DNA from: Ruminococcaceae bacterium UBA3818 | GTDB lineage: Bacteria; Bacillota; Clostridia; Oscillospirales; Ruminococcaceae | Assembly: GCA_002369315.1 (NCBI GenBank) | Contig: DFDW01000041.1 | Location: forward strand, 1-27,446 | Direction of reading: 5' to 3' | DNA length: 27,446 nucleotides | Shown: in pieces, positions 14,212 to 21,482 of the stretch | How positions within the stretch are numbered: the first letter of the stretch is position 1 | Layout: each line of letters starts with the position of its first letter | The notes under the pieces: generated by a model | Told to the model about the DNA's origin: nothing | What the model saw: only the letters and a program-made list of their open reading frames with translations | Databases searched by the model: none | Program-made: the position numbers and the translations under genes

Positions 14212-15564
14212 TCAGGTATTTTGAATATTTTTGACGATATCCTCTACCATTTCCCGGTAACGGAAATCCGCTTTCATGTTTTTTTCCACCTGCTGGATGG
14301 CATAGACAATTGTCGAGTGGTCCCGCCCGCCAAATTCCTCGCCGATGGCGGCCATGGACATCTGGGTGATTTCCCGCACAATGTAGATGGAGACCTGCCG
14401 CGCGGAAGAAATCGTGGCGGACCGCTTATTGGAGCGGATATCTTGCGGCGTTACCCCGCAGGTGCGTCCAACTTCCGCGATAATGCGCTCTACCGTTACC
14501 GGAACTGGCTGCTGGTCATTGAGCACTTCCCGAATGGCGTTTTGCGCGATCAGAACCGACGGAGGCGTTCCTGCCAAAAGCTTGTACGCTTTTAATTTTT
14601 TGACAACACCCTCCAATTGTCGGATGTTGGTTTTTAATTTGTTGGCGATATATTCACACACCTCGTCCGGCACATGGATATCCAACAGTTCCGCCTTTCG
14701 CTGTATGATGGCAATACGGGTTTCAAAATCCGGCGGTTGGATATCGGCCAGCAATCCCCATTCAAAGCGGGTACGAAGCCGGTCTTCCAGGGTTTTGATT
14801 TCTTTTGGAGGCCGGTCGGAGGTCAGAACGATCTGTTTTTCCGCCTGGTATAGGGTATTAAACGTATGGAAAAATTCCTCCTGTGTCTGATCTTTGCCGC
14901 CGATGAATTGGATATCGTCCACCAGCAGAATATCAGCCTGGCGGTATTTATTGTGGAACGCAATGGTCGTTTCCGATTTAATGGCTTCAATCAGCTCGTT
15001 GGTAAAATCCTCGCCCTTGATATAAATGGCGTTGGCGTTGGGATTGTTTTTGGTGATCTCATTGGAAATGGCGTACAAAAGATGGGTCTTTCCCAGACCG
15101 GAGCCGCCATAGATAAAAAGCGGGTTGTAGGCGCCTGCGGGATTGGTTGCCACCGCGAGAGAAGCCGCATGGGCAAATTTATTGGAAGGCCCTACAATAA
15201 AGGTGCTGAAGGTATATTCATAATCGCCGCCGGCGCTGGTTTTGGCAATTTCCTCAGGGGAGTACCGGCGGTTAAGAGGTTCCGGAACAGATTTTCTGAT
15301 GGGAACGTTTTCGTCCTTAAATTTGTAATCAATCACCACATGGACCGGAAAACCGATTACCTCTTCGAAAGTGTTTTCCAAAAGGCTGGTGTATTTTTGT
15401 GAGATCTGATCCCGCATAAATTGAGTTTGTACCTGCAAATAAACGGTGGAATCTTCCATCCGTACCGGTTCCAGGCATTTGATCCATACTTTAAAGGCAG
15501 TGGGATTCATGGTCTCCTGTAACTTTTGAAAGACCAGATCTAAAATATCCTGCAGGGATTCCAT
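14212..15564 (-). CDS. dnaA: Chromosomal replication initiator DnaA
   Basis: 450 residues. Domain I (about 1-80) is the helicase and partner-binding region. Domain II is a short linker. Domain III is AAA+, with Walker A YGGSGLGKTH (153-161), Walker B ILLVDDIQFIGGK (from 212) and DRLRTRFEWG with the arginine finger. Domain IV has the helix-turn-helix signature GGRDHSTIVYA (from 412) that reads DnaA boxes. ATG at 15564 follows AGGAGG by about 12 bases, slightly long but with no better alternative. Transcribed from the promoter at 15651-15680, which is flanked by box-like sites consistent with autoregulation. Confidence 0.98.
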   Translation of the reverse strand: MESLQDILDLVFQKLQETMNPTAFKVWIKCLEPVRMEDSTVYLQVQTQFMRDQISQKYTSLLENTFEEVIGFPVHVVIDYKFKDENVPIRKSVPEPLNRRYSPEEIAKTSAGGDYEYTFSTFIVGPSNKFAHAASLAVATNPAGAYNPLFIYGGSGLGKTHLLYAISNEITKNNPNANAIYIKGEDFTNELIEAIKSETTIAFHNKYRQADILLVDDIQFIGGKDQTQEEFFHTFNTLYQAEKQIVLTSDRPPKEIKTLEDRLRTRFEWGLLADIQPPDFETRIAIIQRKAELLDIHVPDEVCEYIANKLKTNIRQLEGVVKKLKAYKLLAGTPPSVLIAQNAIREVLNDQQPVPVTVERIIAEVGRTCGVTPQDIRSNKRSATISSARQVSIYIVREITQMSMAAIGEEFGGRDHSTIVYAIQQVEKNMKADFRYREMVEDIVKNIQNT

Positions 15565-15612
15565 CTGTTATTGGTACCTCCTCGTTTTAGATTGAAAAGA
15601 CGGATGAATCTT

Positions 15613-15621
15613 GGTGGAAAA
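15613..15621 (-). promoter_or_regulatory. DnaA-box-like site downstream of the dnaA promoter
   Basis: Minus-strand TTTTCCACC, one base from the common Firmicutes variant TTTTCCACA. It lies in the dnaA leader and is inverted relative to the site at 15683-15691. Confidence 0.5.
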
Positions 15622-15650
15622 AATTTTTTTCAACAAAAATTTACCCTCAA

Positions 15651-15680
15651 ATTATACCACAGAAAAGGGTAGACTTTCAA
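15651..15680 (-). promoter_or_regulatory. dnaA promoter
   Basis: Minus-strand -35 TTGAAA (15675-15680), 18-base spacer, -10 TATAAT (15651-15656), about 87 bases upstream of the dnaA start. Box-like sites on either side suggest control by DnaA itself. Confidence 0.82.
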
Positions 15681-15682
15681 GG

Positions 15683-15691
15683 TTTTCCACC
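15683..15691 (+). promoter_or_regulatory. DnaA-box-like site upstream of the dnaA promoter
   Basis: Plus-strand TTTTCCACC immediately upstream of the dnaA -35 element, inverted relative to the copy at 15613-15621. Binding there could repress dnaA. Confidence 0.5.
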
Positions 15692-15845
15692 GATGAAAGA
15701 ATCTATATATATAATAGTATATTTGGCAGATTTGTCATTGACAAGTCAAAGAAAGAAAAAAGGGAAGAAAGAAAAAAGAGAAAGAAGATTTTTTAAAAAT
15801 GAGGATTTCTTCCGCTTTTGCGTCGGTTTTTTTTCGTTTTTGATA

Positions 15846-15875
15846 TTGACATAACAAGTCCGGGTAAGATATACT
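15846..15875 (+). promoter_or_regulatory. rpmH operon promoter
   Basis: TTGACA (15846-15851), 18-base spacer, TATACT (15870-15875), followed by a leader with AGGAGG at 15901-15906 before rpmH. It points away from the origin, opposite to the dnaA promoter. Confidence 0.82.
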
Positions 15876-15913
15876 ATATTCTTGCAAGGTTAGCCTCGAA
15901 AGGAGGGACATTT

Positions 15914-16048
15914 ATGTTCAGAACGTATCAGCCCAAAAAGCTGCAGAGAAAAAAAGAACACGGTTTTCGCAAGAGAATGTCAACCAGAAATGGGCGTAAG
16001 GTTTTGGCGCGCAGAAGAGCCAAAGGCAGAGCACGTCTCTCCTACTAA
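15914..16048 (+). CDS. rpmH: 50S ribosomal protein L34
   Basis: 44 residues, highly basic: MFRTYQPKKLQRKKEHGFRK followed by RMSTRNGRKVLARRRAKGR, the universal L34 signature including the FRKRM-T-GR-VL-RRR core. A structural protein of the large ribosomal subunit. ATG at 15914 with a perfect AGGAGG eight bases upstream. It is the first gene of the rightward cluster and is followed by three hairpins before rnpA. Confidence 0.98.
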   Translation: MFRTYQPKKLQRKKEHGFRKRMSTRNGRKVLARRRAKGRARLSY

Positions 16049-16056
16049 AGAGGGTT

Positions 16057-16085
16057 GACCACATGCATATGTGGTCTTTCTTTTT
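16057..16085 (+). terminator. Attenuator or partial terminator after rpmH
   Basis: GACCACAT (16057-16064) pairs with ATGTGGTC around a GCAT loop, followed by TTTCTTTTT. This is a good intrinsic-terminator shape. rnpA has no obvious promoter of its own, so partial read-through is likely and would set a high L34 to RnpA ratio. Confidence 0.75.
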
Positions 16086-16097
16086 ATGTGCCGTATT

Positions 16098-16114
16098 TTC
16101 CGGCCGGGCCGGAA
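16098..16114 (+). repeat. GC-rich hairpin between rpmH and rnpA
   Basis: TTCCGGC and GCCGGAA form a 7-base stem around CGG. The flanking GTAT and ATAC could extend it after a small mismatch. There is no U tract, so it is not a terminator by itself. Confidence 0.5.
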
Positions 16115-16130
16115 GAGTATACCAAAGACG

Positions 16131-16163
16131 AAGCGCCTTTTGAAAAATTTTCAAAAGGCGCTT
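16131..16163 (+). repeat. Perfect 33-base inverted repeat before rnpA
   Basis: AAGCGCCTTTTGAAAA and its exact complement (TTTTCAAAAGGCGCTT) flank a single A, giving a long perfect palindrome that ends 27 bases before the rnpA start and is followed by GTTTTC. It could be a second attenuator, an RNase III-type processing site or a protein-binding palindrome. Confidence 0.75.
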
Positions 16164-16189
16164 GTTTTCATGAAAGGGCGGTCGAAATC

Positions 16190-16576
16190 ATGAAGATTGC
16201 AAAAATCAATCAAAACCGTGATTTTCGCCGCGCTTACAGTAAGGGAAAATACGCGGCGCATCCTCTGCTCGTTACCTATGTAGTAAAAAATCGGAAAAAC
16301 GAAACAAGAATCGGTATTACCGCTTCCAAAAAAGTTGGAAACGCGGTGAAGCGAAACAGGGCAAGACGAATCATTACGGCGGCGTTTCTGCCGCTGGAAC
16401 AACAAATCAAAAAAGGCTATGATATCGTTTTGGTCGCTCGGACCAAAACACCCCTTGCAAAATCGACGCAGATCGCACCTGTTTTGCAAAAACATCTGCA
16501 AAAGCTGGGACTTATGGAAAATGATCAAAAAATGGATGCTTTGGATGATCCGGATGTACCGGAAATACCTGTCTAA
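16190..16576 (+). CDS. rnpA: Ribonuclease P protein component
   Basis: 128 residues, the basic protein subunit that helps the RNase P RNA cleave 5' leaders from pre-tRNAs. Signatures are INQNRDFRRAYSKGK near the start and the RNR motif KVGNAVKRNRARRII, followed by YDIVLVARTKTP. It has an acidic C-terminal tail (about residues 110-128) beyond the family core. The ATG at 16190 starts the conserved MKIAKINQNRDF, with AAAGGGCGG upstream. An ATG at 16170 gives a 7-codon frame that stops at the rnpA start. The 3' end overlaps yidD. Confidence 0.95.
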   Translation: MKIAKINQNRDFRRAYSKGKYAAHPLLVTYVVKNRKNETRIGITASKKVGNAVKRNRARRIITAAFLPLEQQIKKGYDIVLVARTKTPLAKSTQIAPVLQKHLQKLGLMENDQKMDALDDPDVPEIPV

Positions 16577-16772
16577 ACTCAAAAGAGTACCCACCTGCAG
16601 ATTTTATCCCACCTGTTCTTCCTACGCGCTGCAGGCAATCGAACGTTTTGGCGCTTTGAAGGGCGGGTTTTTGGCGCTTCGGCGCATCCTGCGCTGCCAT
16701 CCTTTTCACCCTGGCGGAATTGACCCGGTCCCCGAGACCTTCCATTGGTTTTCCGCCTCAAAAAAGGACTAA
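16521..16772 (+). CDS. yidD: Membrane protein insertion efficiency factor YidD
   Basis: About 83 residues. Conserved block VPTCRFYPTCSSYALQAIERFGALKGGFLALRRILRC is followed by HPFHPGGIDPVP, which is diagnostic of YidD. The family is a small amphipathic, membrane-associated protein that assists YidC-dependent insertion. The N-terminal helix MIKKWMLWMIRMYRKYLS is amphipathic and basic. The start is uncertain: ATG at 16521 fits the family length, while ATGs at 16536 and 16545 are alternatives, none with a strong SD. It overlaps rnpA by 56 bases in another frame, the usual arrangement in this cluster. Confidence 0.93.
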   Translation: MIKKWMLWMIRMYRKYLSKLKRVPTCRFYPTCSSYALQAIERFGALKGGFLALRRILRCHPFHPGGIDPVPETFHWFSASKKD

Positions 16773-16847
16773 GCCGCTCCTCCTCTTTTACTTCAGGCTT
16801 TTTCAGCGCAGAAAGACTTCTTAAAATTTGTAAACGGAGGACAAGGA

Positions 16848-17927
16848 ATGAATTTTATTTATACTGTATTCGGTTGGCCTCTCGGCTGGATTATGTATGC
16901 ATGCTATTTGATTGTAAAAAACTATGGACTTGCTCTGATCCTGTTTACCCTTATCACCAAAGTATTGCAGCTTCCCTTGGCGATCAAGCAGCAAAAGTCC
17001 ATGATGAAAACGGCGATTTTTAAGCCGCAGATGGATGCGCTGCAGCGCAAATATAAAAATAATAAGGAAAAGCTCAATGAAGAGATGATGAAGCTTTATG
17101 AGAAAGAGCATTACAATCCCATGAGCGGATGTCTCCCTTCTTTGATCAGCTTTCCCATTCTGTTCGGTATGATCGACGTTATTTATAAGCCGATCACACA
17201 TATTATCCGGCCTGGCTCCGAAATCATCCAAAAGGCTACCGAGATTCTGACCAGCCTGGGGATGAATACCGGAAATACCATGGCCTCTCAAATCTCGGTC
17301 ATCAATGCCATTCAGGCAAACCCGGCTCCCTGGAGCGAACTGGGCGCCGATTTTATTTCCAAAGCGCAGGCAATGGACTTCTCTTTTTTAGGCGTGAATC
17401 TGGCTGCAACTCCGACCTTAACGCCTAACGGGCAGCCAATGTCGGTTTATCTTCCCCTTTTGCTGGTACCGATCCTGTCCGGTATTACTTCGCTTTTGAT
17501 TTCCATCCAGTCCCAGCGCCAGAATAAGGCGACAATGGGCGATGCGGCTGGCGGCGGGATGATGAAAGGCATGATGTATTTTATGCCGCTGTTCTCCTTG
17601 TGGTTCGCCTTCCAGGTCCCCGCAGGCGTTGGCATGTACTGGTTGTTGTCCAACGTACTGACCATGGCTCAGACCGCTGTGCTGCATAAAAAATACGATC
17701 CGACTGAGGCCGTTGAAGCGGCAAGAGCGGCGGAAGAAGCGGAAAAGGAAAGAGAGCGGGAAGAACGCCGCCTTTTGAAAGAAAAGAAAGCCCAGGGCAA
17801 ACAGCTGGATGAAAAAGAAAACGAAAAAGCCATGAGCGCCAAAGAGCTGAACGCGAAAAAAATCGCCGAGGCCCGTCGTCGGATGGCTGAGAAATACGGC
17901 GATGTCTACACAGAGGACGAGGAATAG
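16848..17927 (+). CDS. yidC: Membrane protein insertase YidC/Oxa1
   Basis: 359 residues. Inserts and folds inner-membrane proteins alone or with SecYEG. Helices are visible at about 12-24 and 27-46 (GLALILFTLITKVLQLPLAI, with Lys38 where the groove Arg of other homologues lies). A cytosolic hairpin loop spans about 47-95, and further helices follow SLISFPILFGMIDVIY, VYLPLLLVPILSGITSLLIS and MKGMMYFMPLFSLWFAFQVP. The C-terminal 75 residues are a highly charged, Glu/Lys/Arg-rich tail, suited to ribosome contact. There is no lipoprotein signal, unlike B. subtilis SpoIIIJ. ATG at 16848 with CGGAGG upstream. An insertion at about 120-205 lies between two helices. Confidence 0.96.
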   Translation: MNFIYTVFGWPLGWIMYACYLIVKNYGLALILFTLITKVLQLPLAIKQQKSMMKTAIFKPQMDALQRKYKNNKEKLNEEMMKLYEKEHYNPMSGCLPSLISFPILFGMIDVIYKPITHIIRPGSEIIQKATEILTSLGMNTGNTMASQISVINAIQANPAPWSELGADFISKAQAMDFSFLGVNLAATPTLTPNGQPMSVYLPLLLVPILSGITSLLISIQSQRQNKATMGDAAGGGMMKGMMYFMPLFSLWFAFQVPAGVGMYWLLSNVLTMAQTAVLHKKYDPTEAVEAARAAEEAEKEREREERRLLKEKKAQGKQLDEKENEKAMSAKELNAKKIAEARRRMAEKYGDVYTEDEE

Positions 17928-17957
17928 CGTTTTGCTGTTTGGAATGGAGGTTTTATT

Positions 17958-18794
17958 GTGAATCGTGAAATCATTGCCACTGGCAGAACAGTGGATGAGG
18001 CATTGGATAAAGCATATGAACAGATGGGCATATCCCGGGATGAGGCGCAGTTCGAGATTCTCGACCTGCCCAAAAAAGGATTTTTGGGTTTGGGTTCGAC
18101 CCCGGCAAAGGTGAGAGTCTATATCGAAATTTCCAAGGCGCAGTGCGCGGTGGACTATTTGCAGAGCATCTTCCATCAAATGGGGCTGGAAAATGTCCAG
18201 ATTGATGTGACGGAGAGCGAAAACTGCGCCAATCTTACCCTGAATGGGGAAGGCTTGGGCGTGCTTATCGGCCGCCGGGGTGAAACACTGGACGCTTTGC
18301 AGTATCTGGCGGGACTGGTCGCCAACCGCATGGAAGGCGATTATTACCGTATCGTGGTAGACAGCGGCAACTACCGGGAAAAACGGGAGAAGACCCTGGA
18401 AAATCTGGCGAAAAAGCTGTCTTCCCAGGTTATCCGGACCGGACGCAGCGTTACGCTGGAGCCGATGAACCCTTATGAGCGCCGGGTCATCCACGCGACC
18501 ATTCAGGGCATTGAAGGGGTAACTTCTTCCTCCATTGGAGAAGAACCTTCCCGCCGGGTGGTGATTTCCTCTACCAATCCGCCAAAGAAAACCTATAACC
18601 GGGAACGGTCGGCGGAAGGCGGCGAGCGCAGCCGTGGAACCCGCGGCGGAAGAAGCGGCAGATCGGGACGGGGCGGATATGAAAAACGTCAGCCCAGAGA
18701 AAAATATGTTCCGCAGGACGTGACCCCCAACCGCACCAAAGTCGAGGTTGAGGACGACAGCAAGCCGCTGTATTCCAAAATTGAAATTGACTAA
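17958..18794 (+). CDS. jag: RNA-binding protein Jag/KhpB with RG-rich tail
   Basis: 278 residues. The Jag_N domain is at about 1-55 (KKGFLGLG). The KH domain has a GRRG loop at 105-108. The R3H domain has Arg175 and His179 in NPYERRVIH. The family pairs with KhpA and binds RNA, affecting cell elongation and division. After about residue 208 this protein has an additional 70-residue tail with RSRGTRGGRSGRSGRGG, followed by an acidic end. B. subtilis Jag is about 208 residues, so the tail is an extra. GTG start at 17958, GGAGG seven bases upstream. It is the last gene of the rpmH cluster and ends at a strong terminator. Confidence 0.95.
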   Translation: MNREIIATGRTVDEALDKAYEQMGISRDEAQFEILDLPKKGFLGLGSTPAKVRVYIEISKAQCAVDYLQSIFHQMGLENVQIDVTESENCANLTLNGEGLGVLIGRRGETLDALQYLAGLVANRMEGDYYRIVVDSGNYREKREKTLENLAKKLSSQVIRTGRSVTLEPMNPYERRVIHATIQGIEGVTSSSIGEEPSRRVVISSTNPPKKTYNRERSAEGGERSRGTRGGRSGRSGRGGYEKRQPREKYVPQDVTPNRTKVEVEDDSKPLYSKIEID

Positions 18795-18796
18795 AC

Positions 18797-18834
18797 AAAA
18801 AATCCTCCGGGAAACAAAACCCGGAGGATTTTTT
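18797..18834. terminator. Bidirectional terminator between jag and the small membrane peptide gene
   Basis: TCCTCCGGG (18803-18811) and CCCGGAGGA (18820-18828) flanked by six A and six T form a strong intrinsic terminator in both directions. It ends the rpmH-jag transcript and the convergent CDF-peptide transcript. Confidence 0.94.
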
Positions 18835-19003
18835 ATTTGCGTTTTTTCTTTCGATAAAACCGATAAATCAAAAAACAGACAACCGCCGCCAAAAGTCCTA
18901 CACCGGCCCAGGCCAAAAAAGAACCGCTACCAAAAACGAAGATGGATGTTGGCCCGTCGCCGCCGCCGATCATGCCAATGTCCGCGGGAAAAAACAAATT
19001 CAT
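18833..19003 (-). CDS. 56-residue membrane peptide with a decarboxylase beta-subunit-like motif
   Basis: MNLFFPADIGMIGGGDGPTS leads into one hydrophobic helix (about 28-48, SFLAWAGVGLLAAVVCFLIY) and a very basic end (RFYRKKKRK). The segment IGMIGGGDGPTSIFV closely resembles the G-I-I-G-G-A-D-G-P-T signature of the Na+-translocating decarboxylase beta subunit (OadB/GcdB type), yet a full-length beta subunit has about 370 or more residues and many helices. Support for a real gene is an AAGGAG SD eight bases upstream, an ATG overlapping the stop of the CDF gene by one base (TGATG), and a terminator right after the stop. It is probably translated by coupling. The function is unknown; it may be a relic or a genuine small protein. 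Confidence 0.7.
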   Translation of the reverse strand: MNLFFPADIGMIGGGDGPTSIFVFGSGSFLAWAGVGLLAAVVCFLIYRFYRKKKRK

Positions 19004-19923
19004 CAAAAAGTCTCCTTCTGATTGTTTTCCTTTTCCAGTTCCGGCACCAGTTCCAGAGCGTAATCATCGAATTCCTGCCCCAGCGCCGTATCCATTTCGT
19101 CATACATTTCACGCAGGAGCGTCATGGAAATCACATCGCTTTTCGGCTTGAAGTAAATGGAGATCCACATCCGCCGCCCGGTGATCACAACGTCGTAGAA
19201 AGTACCGGTATATTGGAAATCCTCTAAAATCCCGTGGGAAATTTCTTTCACCTTTTGAATGACGCCTTCTTTGGGGGCAAACAGGAAAATGCTGCGGAAT
19301 GCGTCGGCAATCATTTTAACCGGCTGCGGCAGCATGAAAAGCGCGATGACGATCGCTACGATCTGGTCAAAATAAGGCGCGATTTTTTTTGCCGGGGTAT
19401 CGGCTAAAAAAATCTGCGCGAAGAAAGCCAGCGCGATCCCGATGCTGCAAAGAAAGTCTACCTTCCAGCCGTAAATTTCCGCTTCCACTGTGGGGGAGGC
19501 GGTTTTTTTATGAAAATGGCGCATCAAAAGGAGGACCAAAAGGCTGAGAAACGCCAGTACAAACTCGAAGGCGGAAATCTGTCCGTGGTCCACATGGCGG
19601 CCGCCCTGCAGCAAAATCTGGATGTTGCTGGTAATCAGCCCTAATGTGACGGAAATGAGCATAAAGCCCTTGACGATGATAAACACCGATTCAAACTGGG
19701 AATAGCCGTAAGGCTTTTTCTCACTGACCGGCTGATAAAAAAGCGGGGTCAAAAACAGGGAAAGGCCAATGACAATCAATTCCGCCGCGTCAAAAACCGC
19801 ATCCATCAAAATGGCCTGGGAGTTGCTCCACAAGGACATCAGAAGCTCCACGACCACAAAGGCCATTCCCGCGTATAGGGATATTCTCAGGATAATTTTT
19901 TCATATTTTTGTTTTTCATTCAC
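19003..19923 (-). CDS. Cation diffusion facilitator-like transporter
   Basis: 306 residues. Six hydrophobic segments in CDF order are followed by a cytosolic ferredoxin-like domain (about 210-306). The first metal-site motif is DAVFD (Asp41, Asp45), matching D-x3-D of YiiP. In the second, YGWKVD has Gly152 in the place of the usual His and Asp156 in the place of the second Asp, so the canonical four-ligand zinc site is incomplete. Zinc or iron export is the family role; the actual substrate is unknown. The frame opens from 20019, but the GTG at 19923 has AAGGTGA as SD and starts the conserved part. Its stop overlaps the start of the small peptide gene by one base. Confidence 0.85.
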   Translation of the reverse strand: MNEKQKYEKIILRISLYAGMAFVVVELLMSLWSNSQAILMDAVFDAAELIVIGLSLFLTPLFYQPVSEKKPYGYSQFESVFIIVKGFMLISVTLGLITSNIQILLQGGRHVDHGQISAFEFVLAFLSLLVLLLMRHFHKKTASPTVEAEIYGWKVDFLCSIGIALAFFAQIFLADTPAKKIAPYFDQIVAIVIALFMLPQPVKMIADAFRSIFLFAPKEGVIQKVKEISHGILEDFQYTGTFYDVVITGRRMWISIYFKPKSDVISMTLLREMYDEMDTALGQEFDDYALELVPELEKENNQKETF

Positions 19924-20074
19924 AATTTCACCTTGCTTTGCGTTTTTTGGATGAAAAATGAGGTGTTTTCTTTTTCCGCACAGACCGCCCGGCCGGCACA
20001 GACAATCAAACACGCCCACAGAATGAAAAACGCTACGGGTCTTTTTCTCCCGAATGGGTCAAAGCCGGCGGCTT

Positions 20075-21319
20075 TCAGCCGTCCGCCTGCAAATCTTCCA
20101 GCTTCCAGCTGATCCGCGTGCTGACCAGCGCGTCCAGAAAAAGACCGTCAGGCGTATACTCCTCTGAGAAGATTTTGCCGCTTTCCCGAATCTCGGCGGC
20201 CAGAGCCGCTTTGTCATAAGGCAAAAGCAGTTTCATCCGCAGCTGGCTGGGCGGCAGGGCCTTTGCCAGCGCATCCAGCAGCCGGTCCAGACCATATCCG
20301 GTTTTGGCGGAGATCAGCACGGTGCCGCTGCCGATGGCTGCCGGCATGCTTTCCAGCCGGTCGCATTTATTGAGCGCCGTGACCACCGGTGTATCGGCAC
20401 AACCCAGTTCATCCAGCAAACGGCGGGTCACTTCGATCTGATCGTCCGCCTCCGGGCTGGAAATATCGCACACATGCAGCAAGAGATCCGCGTCCGCCGC
20501 TTCCTCCAGGGTAGACTGAAACGCTTCTACCAGCTGATGGGGCAGCCGCCGTACCAGGCCGACTGTGTCAATGAGCATGACGGTGCGGCCGTCCGGCAGG
20601 GTCAGTGCCCGGGCGGTGGGGTCCAGTGTGGCAAACAGTTTATCCTCTGCCAGAACACCCGCGTCGGTGAGGGTGTTGAGCAGGGTGGATTTGCCCACAT
20701 TGGTGTAGCCGACGATGGCCACTGTTACCACGCCGTCCTTTTTGCGGCGGGCCCGGCGGGTGCTGCGCTGCCGCTTCAGATCCCGCAGCTGCTCTTCCAG
20801 CGATTCGATCCGCCGCCGGATATGCCGCCGGTCGCTTTCCAGCTTGCTTTCGCCGGGGCCTCGGGTACCAATGCCGCCGCCTAATCGGGACAGGACGGTC
20901 CCTTGGCCCATCAGCCGGGGCAGACGGTATTTCTGTTGGGCCAGTTCAACCTGAAGCTTGCCTTCCCGGCTGCGTGCCCGCTGGGCGAAAATATCCAGAA
21001 TCAGGGTGGTGCGATCCACAACGGCAAGGCCCACCGCATCCTCAATGTTGCGCAGCTGGCTGGCAGTCAGTTCATGGTCAAAAATCAAAAGGTTTGCTTC
21101 CAGCGCTGCGGCCTGGCTTTTGATTTGCTCGAGCATGCCGCTTCCGACACAGGTGGCTTTGTCTACGGCGGGACGTTTCTGGCTGATTTTGCCCAGCACA
21201 ACAGCGCCGGCAGTTTCGGCCAGCTCACCTAACTCATTCAGAGAGATATCGACGTCATATGCTCCGGTGTCCACCGCAACCAAAATGGCGCGCTCTTGTT
21301 CTTCTTTGATTTCAATCAT
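20075..21319 (-). CDS. hflX: GTPase HflX
   Basis: 414 residues, a ribosome-associated GTPase that splits stalled or stressed 70S ribosomes. It has an N-terminal HflX domain (about 1-130), the glycine-rich linker LSRLGGGIGTRGPGESKLE, and a coiled coil (about 160-195). The G domain has G1 GYTNVGKST (204-212), FATLDPTAR (G2), DTVGLVRRLP (G3) and NKCD (G4), followed by a C-terminal domain. The frame extends further upstream, but the ATG at 21319 has AAAGGCG upstream and starts the conserved sequence. It follows secA after a terminator. Downstream of the stop only a weak 6-base hairpin (20061-20075) is visible. Confidence 0.94.
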   Translation of the reverse strand: MIEIKEEQERAILVAVDTGAYDVDISLNELGELAETAGAVVLGKISQKRPAVDKATCVGSGMLEQIKSQAAALEANLLIFDHELTASQLRNIEDAVGLAVVDRTTLILDIFAQRARSREGKLQVELAQQKYRLPRLMGQGTVLSRLGGGIGTRGPGESKLESDRRHIRRRIESLEEQLRDLKRQRSTRRARRKKDGVVTVAIVGYTNVGKSTLLNTLTDAGVLAEDKLFATLDPTARALTLPDGRTVMLIDTVGLVRRLPHQLVEAFQSTLEEAADADLLLHVCDISSPEADDQIEVTRRLLDELGCADTPVVTALNKCDRLESMPAAIGSGTVLISAKTGYGLDRLLDALAKALPPSQLRMKLLLPYDKAALAAEIRESGKIFSEEYTPDGLFLDALVSTRISWKLEDLQADG

Positions 21320-21450
21320 GATTTCACGCCTTTCTGATTTTAGTATACCACAGGTTCTGCTTGTTTTGGAAGAGAGGGGAAAAGCCGGAAGGAAAAATAT
21401 CTTACCAGACACCGGATTGAGGTATTTTTTGGGCGGCAGGCAGCGCCGCA

Positions 21451-21482
21451 AAAAAATCCGGGCCGATTGGCCCGGATTTTTT
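21451..21482. terminator. Terminator after secA
   Basis: ATCCGGGCC and GGCCCGGAT form a 9-base stem with A-rich and T-rich flanks. The 5' flank overlaps the secA stop codon. It acts on the minus strand between secA and hflX and is symmetric enough to work both ways. Confidence 0.9.

Larger units (their letters stand above)
15565..15913. other. dnaA-rpmH divergent intergenic region (second origin segment)
   Basis: A 349-base AT-rich spacer between the divergent dnaA and rpmH genes. It holds the two promoters annotated separately, two DnaA-box-like sites (15613-15621 and 15683-15691), an alternating TA tract at about 15702-15722, and a purine-rich stretch at 15748-15790. In B. subtilis the corresponding gap is the upstream half of the bipartite origin. 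I find fewer and weaker boxes here, so its role in initiation is inferred. Confidence 0.6.

Noticed and set aside
15702..15790. Alternating TA tract and purine-rich run as the main DNA unwinding element
   Set aside because: AT-rich, but lacks an adjacent DnaA box plus triplet pattern; the dnaA-dnaN gap is a better candidate.
15611..15796. 61-residue plus-strand frame across the dnaA-rpmH gap
   Set aside because: It crosses the dnaA promoter and DnaA-box-like sites, has no SD and ends in a purine-rich low-complexity run.
16170..16193. Seven-codon leader frame before rnpA (ATG at 16170)
   Set aside because: It ends at an ATGA overlapping the rnpA start, which could mean coupling, but so short a frame with no informative codons is likely chance.
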